Below, piece after piece: positions 46,050-54,100 of a stretch of 64,000 bases of DNA. The notes below the pieces were generated by a model. It searched no databases. It had not been told where the DNA came from and saw nothing but the letters and a program-made list of their open reading frames with translations. Where the stretch lies: positions 124,001 to 188,000 of the forward strand of contig JAHDVF020000230.1 of NCBI GenBank assembly GCA_022606425.2. The letters are read 5' to 3'. The number at the start of each line of letters is the position of its first letter. The first letter of the stretch is position 1. The DNA comes from Lepidostoma basale (Eukaryota; Arthropoda; Insecta; Trichoptera; Lepidostomatidae). A program made the translations under genes and the position numbers.

Positions 46050-46546
46050 CAGTGTTTCACAAACTTTTTTGTCCCGTGGATCCCTTGCTATTTTTATTTA
46101 TTTTGTGCAGACCCCTACTTTTGTAATATTGTTTTTTTATACAAATTCACCTAAAACAATTGTGACACCTTTTTATTCATATTATGAAGTTACGTAATAA
46201 ATTGTAATGGATATTTTTCGTTGGCGACCTTTTTTTAGCTCATCAGCTACTTCCTGTTAGTAGAATTCGGCGACGACCTTTTTTTTAGCTCAACAGCGAC
46301 TTACGGCCAGTAGAATTCGGCAGCGACTAATTTTTTAGCTCATTTTATAAATCGGACATTCGATTTTCCCAAAGAAGCTAAAAATATATTGCATCGTAAT
46401 AAATAAAGTCGTCGCCGATTACAAAAATATCTGCGGACCCCCTGACATTGTTCAGGGACCCCTAAATCAATTTCAAATTTCCGCGGACCCCTTGAAAGAT
46501 CCCAGGGACCCTTGGGGGTATAAACGGATCACTTTGGGAACCACTG
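46050..46546. mobile_element. Non-autonomous hAT-type element, 497 bp
   Basis: Ends CAGTGTTTCACAAACTTTTT and, inward from the right, CAGTGGTTCCCAAAGTGATC. The flanks are a perfect 8-bp duplication CCCTAAAA (46042-46049, 46547-46554). No transposase. The interior holds two and a half copies of a 50-bp tandem unit. Confidence 0.9.
46218..46345. repeat. Tandem repeat inside the hAT-type element
   Basis: Unit of about 50 bp with TTTTTTTAGCTCA..GTAGAATTCGGC..GCGAC, present about 2.5 times and diverged. Confidence 0.8.
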
Positions 46547-46559
46547 CCCTAAAATAATT

Positions 46560-46870
46560 TTTTTTATTTAGAAAACAAATGTTTTTATTCGTTTTAATTA
46601 TTTTATATGGAGTTTTAAATCACTGTTCCAGAAAAAATATATAATTTAATTAATACGAATGAAAACCTATGTTCGAAAAGTTTTATTTAATTTAGAATAC
46701 GGTATCTTCAACTTCAACTCGTTTAGTAAAACAATAACCCTTTTGATTTTCAATACATTAGATAGGTAATGTCTTAGATGGGTGAAATATGTCAAACACA
46801 TAAATTGTAATAAAACTTCTAGATATTATTTAAAATTTACTTTAACATCGTTGTTCAAAATACAGTAAAT
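46560..46870. repeat. Family Y repeats, decayed pair
   Basis: ATTTTATATGGAGTTTTAAA, TAATACGAATGAAAACCTAT, GGTGAAATATGTC and AATAAAACTTCTAGATATTA show the two arms of a worn copy. Confidence 0.6.
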
Positions 46871-46914
46871 AATAAATATTAAAAAAAAAACATTTTTTAA
46901 TTTACTAAATTTAT

Positions 46915-47010
46915 TGGTGGACCAGTCTGTCAATACTAGTAAGTCTGGCGAAACCGGTCGCCGTTGAAATAGGGAGAAAAGTAGAAGTAGTTAAAAAACA
47001 TCGTTTTGTT
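46915..47010 (+). repeat. Family Z repeat (copy 2)
   Basis: TCTGGCGAAACCGGTCGCCG: GAA at 46950, palindrome ACCGGT at 46953-46958, then C. AAAAGTAGAAGTAGTTAAA follows as in the copy at 18970. Confidence 0.55.
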
Positions 47011-47169
47011 TAATTATTAGATAAATAATACTGTTTATATAATAATCGGTTGATTGTGTAGACAACAGGACAAAACAAAACAAAAAACAGGCTTCATAAT
47101 TTAAAAATATTAGGGAAACAAATAAATGTATTCACGTTTATTAGGTGAATATATAAGAAAAACATGTAA

Positions 47170-47519
47170 ATAATAGTATTTATTTTTAGAGACCGTGGGT
47201 GCCCAGAGTTTTTCTATCAGCTGTTCAGTATTAAACGCGTTAACAGTAAACTTATATATTCGTTCACGACTCGTATACACCCGGACTCGAATAACCGGAA
47301 CTGTGGATATCCTGCTGGAAGACATGTACATATAAAATGCCGTAAAACGCCACCTTGCGTGACAACAGCAAACATTTCACTAAGTCCGACTCCCTGGCAT
47401 CCTAGAGAGGTCCTTGTGATCCCGGGAGTCCTGGGCAATGTGATCACTGACCTTACCATCAGGGACATAGCAGAGAAGGCGTTTGACATATTTATGGTGC
47501 TACAAAACCATGACCCATA
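47170..47519 (+). other. Unrecognised open frame without start codon
   Basis: The plus strand stays open for about 115 codons to a TAA at 47517. The best part reads PWHPREVLVIPGVLGNVITD then LTIRDIAEKAFDIFMVLQNH. There is no ATG at its beginning; TTTATTTTTAG at 47180-47190 would serve as a splice acceptor. It is followed by a LINE-like 3' end with AGAAGAAGAAGA (47520-47676), so it may instead be part of a LINE. I do not recognise the protein. Confidence 0.35.
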
Positions 47520-47678
47520 ACTAAGGAAAGGTAACCCTAACAGAATATCCCCGGATAAGATAATGGGAAACCACTCCAGTAACACTTCTCAGAAAATTAA
47601 TGTCGAGATTGCATTCGCCACAATGACCGTCAACGTCTGGGGGACCTGAAATGGCGCTACTAGAAGAAGAAGAAAGTT
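47520..47678 (+). mobile_element. Probable LINE 3' end with (AGA)n tail
   Basis: Ends in AGAAGAAGAAGAAAG like the LINE B ends. The body (ATAATGGGAAACCACTCCAG, CAATGACCGTCAACGTCTGG) occurs once here, so the family is unsure. Confidence 0.4.
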
Positions 47679-47683
47679 GACAT

Positions 47684-47830
47684 TTGACGACCTTAATGTC
47701 AGAATGACAAGAACTCTGATTGCCATAACGAAGGTCCAGAGTTCGATTTCCGGCAATGGCAGTGTGATTATCACACTAACTTTGGTCTGGTGTAGAATTC
47801 AGGTGACTATAAAGTTGCGATATACTAGTT
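47684..47830 (+). mobile_element. tRNA-like SINE (second type)
   Basis: GACGACCTTAATGTCAGAAT..ACTCTGATTGCCATAACGAA..GGTCCAGAGTTCGATTTCCG gives a degenerate box A, anticodon-arm-like part and box B. The body TCTGGTGTAGAATTCAGGTG follows. Single copy here. Confidence 0.5.
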
Positions 47831-48629
47831 ACTTATCACTTGTCGTGAGAGTCAATTTATTTCCTAAAAACAAATTGTAAACAGTATAGTAATAAGGTCC
47901 AAAGGACATGTTGTATTTATTAAAAGAGAAGAAGAAAATAAGGCATATTCGTTGTTAACCTCTTTTGAGAAAACAGACCACAGACATTTTTTGGTTTCAC
48001 CGGACTTTTAATTTAAGGGACCTTAATTCAAGTCCCTTCGCGTGATGGCTGTAAACCTGTAATTAAAGGTTTTATTGGGATGAAACCGTAACAACGTCTG
48101 CCCCTTGCTATAAACGCAATCTAAAATGGGTTTTCTTTATCTATACACCTGTAAACATGCCGTTTTAATGCATAAAACAGCGCAAACTCGGGTAATGAAA
48201 CACGGCTTTATGGTGGCAATCAAAAAAGTCACAGGGTTATATGGCGCTCGACGAAATATAAATGTTATGTTAGAAGCTATTCGGTAGCCAATTCTGGAAA
48301 TCTTCATTTCTTATTTTACTAGTAATCTGGAAAAATAGAAATTCAAAATGGTTTTTACATGAACTTATTACATGGACTTATTGCAGCAGGGTATTGAAAA
48401 CGTGATCCATGAACTACATACATTGTTATTTAGATACTGTGCAGATCTTACAAGGCGAGGGAACAGCATAGGAAATTGACTGCGGTGTGGAATTTTGCAC
48501 GATTGTGATACCCCTTAAGAGTCGTCCATAGTCAAAGTAAGAAAGCACAAGAGATAGTCAATTCCCAGAAAATAGCCTTTAAAATTTTCACCTAAGCTTA
48601 TTTTTAAAATTCTCTAGTTACTATGTGAT
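47831..48629. other. Spacer, nothing recognised
   Basis: No open frame or known repeat. Confidence 0.4.
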
Positions 48630-48720
48630 TGAGCTGATAGATAGTCTTTTCTATTTTGCTGGCCGGCCGGTCACCGGTTCAAATCGCGCGTCACGAATTA
48701 TTTTGTAATATATTATGTAA
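48630..48720 (+). mobile_element. tRNA-like sequence, possible SINE head
   Basis: TGATTGAGCTGATAGATAGT resembles box A and CACCGGTTCAAATCGCGCGT contains a good box B. GTGA..TCAC can close an acceptor-like stem, but the T-stem does not pair. So it is a degenerate tRNA relative, not a tRNA gene. Confidence 0.4.
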
Positions 48721-49084
48721 GGTGTTTTTTTTTTCTAGAATTGCCTGTTTATTGCACTTACTTACTTTGACTATAAATGACTATTAGGGGGTACTACAAT
48801 CTTGCAAAATCCTATCCTGTAGTCACTTTCCTACGTTGTACCTTATTCTTGTTAGTAAAGGTCCCTATAATTTATGGTATACATTTCCTTTCTTAATAGA
48901 TATTTGATCAGTATTAGTAAATGGAATAATTTCAAACGTAATCAATTCAAAACCTTTTATTTTATCAAAAAAACATTACATGCATATTTTTGGTTTGAAC
49001 CGTCTATTTGAAAACAGTAAAAATTCCAGAACACATAAGATATAGTTCGACATATAAGATAAGATACTCTTAAAGTTTAGAATA
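48721..49084. other. AT-rich spacer
   Basis: Nothing recognised. Confidence 0.4.
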
Positions 49085-49215
49085 CTTGTCTAATGAACGT
49101 ACTTTCATTAATGTGAAAGATGTCGATCTCCGAGTTGATCATGTTCAGCTGGTTGATAAATCTTCCCACCAGCATCACTATGGGCCAGCCGGTAAAATAA
49201 GCTATGCTGGCGCTT
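49085..49215 (-). mobile_element. LINE E C-terminal scrap
   Basis: The complement matches 37760-37890 of LINE E at nucleotide level (CAGCATAGCTTATTTTACCG.., GATGCTGGTGGGAAGATTTA, CGGAGATCGACATCTTTCAC). The frame is shifted. Confidence 0.75.
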
Positions 49216-49264
49216 TCGGAGATATCCATATATGTATTTCTGAAATTTTAATCCGATATTTACT

Positions 49265-49565
49265 GTATAAATTAACTAACCATCAAGCCGTCTCCCCGAA
49301 GGGGTAAGTAGAAATAATGGACAGGACTTCAATAGAACCTAATATTTGATTGATTTGATCGTGCCACGTTTTTTCGGTCTTCTTCTATTTACGTCTTTCA
49401 CATACGCATTGTTAATTTTATTTCTTAATTCATTCTTGTCAATGTGTCCAAACCATATTATGATTATTTTAATATTTTGTTCATAACACTTTCATTTCCA
49501 CTAAATTCACTTCTTGTAATTGCATTTGAAACTCTCATATACAGATTTACTACATCGTATTTATA
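49265..49565 (-). mobile_element. LINE A copy with internal deletion
   Basis: TTAACTAACCATCAAGCCGTCTCCCCGAAGG, the 3' end, then a jump at 49322 to the TTTGATTGATTTGATCGTGC part. The intermediate 90 bp are gone. Confidence 0.75.
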
Positions 49566-50219
49566 GAAAACAAAGATAATAATAATAATGTTTTCTTGTT
49601 AGTTGAGAAAGGTTAAGAAAAATATGTTAATTTATTCATATTTTAAAAACCGCCTTATTTTTGAACCACTAGTTTTAAAACTTTTGTAACTTCATTGAAA
49701 TTCACGCCAAAATAAAACATTTATCTTATTTTTTAGAACCCTCGTTAGTATCAAAATAAATAAGAAAACCTTATTCATGCTAATATTCCCATTCTTGCTC
49801 CATTCCTTGAAGTACGTTCACATTATTACATTATTTTTTCCACCAAGCTAAAATCTGGAATGTTATATTGGTTCTTTAAAGGTTTTCATTTGTACTATTA
49901 GATTATATCAAATCCTTTGCATATTTATATAGAATAAATTAAGCATATGAAAATGCTCTCAGGAAATAATTAGAGTAAAGCCAACCTTCCTTAGCCACGA
50001 AAAACATTTCGCTTATATATTATATTACGTACAAAATGTATACGTCAATTTATTTAGCAAAAATAATAATAAAATAAAAATTACGATATTTGTACAGTAA
50101 TAAATTATTTCATAATAAAATATACCTTATATGTATTTTTATCTAACCGAGATTGCTTCGAATTTAATCAGGTATACAATAATAAATATTTCATTACTAT
50201 TAATTATCAGTCCTAGGGG
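49566..50219. other. AT-rich spacer
   Basis: Nothing recognised. Confidence 0.4.
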
Positions 50220-50425
50220 ATCCTAGCATGGAACTGGCAAAAGAAGGATGAAAATATAATTAATGCAGTAGAAATGATATATCTTATACAACAGTGTGTA
50301 AAATCTGTGCAAGCCGAATGAAAATATAAGAAGTGAATGCAGTGCTTATGAAAGTGTTATGAATAAAAAAATCAAAGGATCATTAAAATGGATTAGATAT
50401 ATGGAAATATCAATGAATAAAGAAT
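50220..50425 (+). mobile_element. LINE A RT fragment
   Basis: AGCATGGAACTGGCAAAAGA begins at the WNWQKKDE codons. It runs through AATGCAGTAGAAATGA and ends near the WFGHMER codons. No open frame. Confidence 0.7.
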
Positions 50426-50426
50426 A

Positions 50427-50597
50427 ATTAATATGAATGAAATTAACAGTTTTCTAGAAGTTTCATTATATTTTATGGGAATGACATGTTTCGCCCTTCC
50501 AAGGCATTATCAAATGTAATAATTTCTAGAATACTGACGTTTTCATTCGTGTTAATTATTATACGAGTATATGGAGTTTTACATCATTGTTCAAGAA
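50427..50597 (-). repeat. Family Y repeat, well preserved
   Basis: Both arms are present. The minus strand has TTGATAATGCC..GGGCGAAACATGTCATTCC. The far end TATGGAGTTTTACATCATTG..TTCAAGAAA is cut by the LTR remnant of the BEL element. Confidence 0.75.
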
Positions 50598-50598
50598 A

Positions 50599-50663
50599 TG
50601 AATCCTCGCAGTCGTGAAGGTACTCGTTTATTGGTAAACAAAAGTATATGTAATTACAACTCG
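50599..50663 (-). repeat. Partial extra LTR copy at the BEL 3' side
   Basis: The 65 bp repeat the first 65 bp of the adjacent LTR (50716 onward) with one difference (GCAGTCG for GCACTCG). A 52-bp scrambled stretch with ACCTCGAA repeats and a second TGTAATTACAACTC follows before the complete LTR. Confidence 0.9.
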
Positions 50664-50715
50664 AACCTCGAACCTCGAAAACTGTAATTACAACTCAACC
50701 TCGAAATTTTAAAAA

Positions 50716-51010
50716 TGAATCCTCGCACTCGTGAAGGTACTCGTTTATTGGTAAACAAAAGTATATGTAATTACAACTCGTTAGAACAACACGTTAAGAC
50801 AACTCGATAAAAAAAAACTACTCTCTTATATACATAACTCTACTACAAGTTAATACAACAATACTTCTCGATAAAACTACACGTAAATACAACAATACTC
50901 TTTTTTTTAAATTAATATTGCGCTGCAGTTCATGAGTAGGTACGTTGTGACACATACTAGCGCCATCTATGATAAACCTTAGTAAATAGTCCTGCTCTAC
51001 GTTTTACACA
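50716..51010 (-). repeat. BEL element 3' LTR, 295 bp
   Basis: On the minus strand it starts TGTGTAAAACGTAGAGCAGG and ends GTGCGAGGATTCA. It reads the same, base for base, as the other LTR. A purine-rich tract GGTGGGTGGAA (51021-51011) immediately precedes it, as expected for the polypurine tract. Confidence 0.97.
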
Positions 51011-51177
51011 TTCCACCCACCAAGGACTTGTCCTTCAAACTCGTAATTAAAGGTTCTCTATTTACTTATCTAATACTACCACCGTAAATTGCATATAATT
51101 GTACAATAATATTTTAACTAGCTAACTTAAATACAATTTATTTTATTTTACCACCCACCGTGACAATGTGTGTGTAA

Positions 51178-54100
51178 TCATACTGACTTAGTCAGTACAC
51201 AAAGCTTATTAACAGGACGTTTAAAATAACCTCCCTTGAATTTTACAGTTACGACCCTCGTCACATTATCAGGTCCCGGGTGTTTCTCAATTATTTTCCC
51301 TAAGAGCCATTTGGCCGGTGGAATGTTATCGTCTTTTACAATAACTATATCACCTACCTCAACTTCAGGTTTCTTAGTACACCATTTATTTCTCTGATTT
51401 AAATTGGTTAGAAACTCTTTCGACCATCGTTTCCAAAAGGAATTTAACATTTTTTGCAACATTTTCCATCTATCTAAAACATTTACATTGTGATCTGACT
51501 GGTCAACGTCACTTATGTTTATTAATGGTTCCCCTACCAAAAAATGACCAGGTGTCAAGGGGAGAGGATCGTCTGGAGTATCGCTTAAAATGGTCAATGG
51601 TCGCGAATTTAAGCACGCCTCGATTTGTGCCAACAAAGTAGAAATCTCTTCAAAGGTTAAAATATTATCGCCTATGACTCGTTTTAAATGAGCTTTCACA
51701 GAGCGAACACCCGCCTCCCAAAGTCCACCAAAATTTGGGGCTCTTGGAGGGATGAAATGCCATTTTGTTGATTCCAAACTTAATATCTCGGCTATTTCAT
51801 TAGGTAGCTCAGATTTGGCGCTGTTGAACATGTTCCTTAACATAACATCGGCTCCAATAAAATTTGTACCGTTGTCACTGAAGAGATCTTGACAGTGACC
51901 TCTTCGTGAAACGAATCGCCTAAATGCAGCAATAAAACCCTTGGTAGTTAAATCGGTCACCGCTTCGAGATGAATCGCGCGAGTCGCCATGCACACAAAC
52001 AAACATATATATCCCTTATAAGATTTAGCTCCTCGCCCTGGTGAAAATCTAATGTTAATAGGACCTGCGTAGTCCACTCCTGCGGTCTTGAATGGTCGGC
52101 TTGGTTTAACTCTGGCCTCTGGTAACTGACCCATCAATTGGTTGCTTGCCGCCTTTGAATATCTCAAACATTGTGTACAATTCCTATAATATGTTTTAAC
52201 CATCTCTCGTGCTCTCAATATCCAGAACTTGGATCTCAAAAAATTCATCATGACTTGAGGTCCCCCGTGTAACGTCTTCTTATGGGCATCTGCAATTATT
52301 AGTCTACTCAGATGATTCTTAGCGGGCAAAATAATTGGGTGCTTTTGACCATAGTCCACATTAGCCAAATTTATGCGTCCACCAACTCTCAAAATGCCAT
52401 TTTCGTCTAAAAACGGATGAAAAGTATATAAGGCGCTCTGTTTTGCAACATAACCCCTTACTTTTAGTGAAATAATTTCTTCATTAAACTCGACATCTTG
52501 CACTTGTTTAATGCATATTTGCAAAGTTTGGTTCATCTCCTCCGTTGAAACGAACTTTGAAAATGCTGTCCTCTCATTTCTCGACAACTTTAGTGTTAAA
52601 AATCTCCGGCATCTCGAAATAACCTTTAACATTTTAGTTAAATCTGAATACTTCATCCAAACAAAATTACACTCATTGTTCATCGTTGAGAATGATTTAA
52701 TTCGTTCTTCTTCATGTGTATCAAGTATTTCAGGGCTCTCTACATTAACAACTTGTTCTGAAAGCCATCTCGGGCCGTTCCACCACAGTTTGTGACTATT
52801 CAACTCGTTGGGTCTAAAGCCTCTTGATGCACAATCAGCGGGATTCATGAGAGTTGATACATGTCCCCATTGCTCGATGTCCATAATTGTTAGAATGTGT
52901 GATACTCTATTACTCACATAAGTAGCCCATCTATTAACTGGCCCACGTAACCAAGCTAATACAACGGTTGAGTCAGTCCACGCGTACAAATCCTGCTTGG
53001 GGACGTCCAGCACCTGTGAGGCCTCATGTATGAGTTTTGCAGCTAACACCGCTCCGCAAAGCTCCAATCTTGGTATTGACACCTCCCTCTCGATTGGCGC
53101 GACTTTAGTTTTAGCTGTTACAAGCTTCACGTGTACGTGGTAAGTTGTATCCACCACTCTCAAATACACTGCTGCTGCATAAGCTACACTTGACGCATCC
53201 GAAAATGCATGAAGTTCAAGTTTAGATCCTTTGGTTGAGCCGAGCCAACGTGGAATTGAAATATTTGTAAGCTGCTTCAAATTATGTCTAAATTTTAACC
53301 ACTCAACCATTAATTCGTTTGGTAACTCTTTGTCCCAATCAAGATTTGCTTTCCACAACTTTTGTATGAATACCTTAGCAGTGATCACTACCGGTGCAAT
53401 CCAACCAATAGGATCATATAGCCTGGCAATGTCTGAAAGTACCTTTCGTTTAGTAATAGGTTGTTCGGGATCGCTTAGATTAACTCTGTACTCAAAATTA
53501 TCTGTCAGTCTGTTCCAACAAATCCCTAACACCTTCATCATATTGTCACTTTTTATTGTCATCATTTGCTCATTACTTAATTTTTCTTTCTCGATGTGGT
53601 TCAAAAAGTTGTTATTATTGCTGCTCCATTTCTGTAATTGAAATCCACCATGATTCATTAGTTTACTCATTGACTCGTAAATTTGTAAGGCTTCAATCTC
53701 AGTTTCGCAACCTGTCATGAGATCATCCACATAGAAATCAAGTTTTGTTATCTGTGCTGCTAATGGAAACTGATCTTTCTCTAGTTCTGCTAACGTCTGC
53801 AGTGTCTTCACGGCAAGATATGGTGCGCAAGCTGTGCCAAATGTTAACGTCAACAGTTTATAATGTTGGATTGACATATCAGGTCTAGGTCTCCACACAA
53901 TCCTCTGGAAATCAGCGTCATTCTCATTCACATGTACTTGTCTGTACATTTTCACAAGATCTGCAACAATGCATATAGGATTTCTTCGCCATCTAAGTAA
54001 GAGATGACGTAAGTCCTGCTGAAGTTTAGGTCCAATATGAAGGTCGTCGTTTAGTGACACATTATTTGATCCCTTACTCGAGGCATTAAACACTACGCGA

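Noticed and set aside
47217..47585. 122-codon minus-strand frame
   Set aside because: The opposite strand in this interval has the more protein-like reading; the minus frame is taken as its shadow.
48630..48720. Functional tRNA gene
   Set aside because: Box A- and B-like, but the T-stem and anticodon stem do not pair properly; treated as a degenerate SINE-like sequence.
53231..53641. 136-codon plus-strand frame inside the BEL element
   Set aside because: Antisense shadow of the Gag-Pol frame, as are the other plus-strand frames in 51178-56427.
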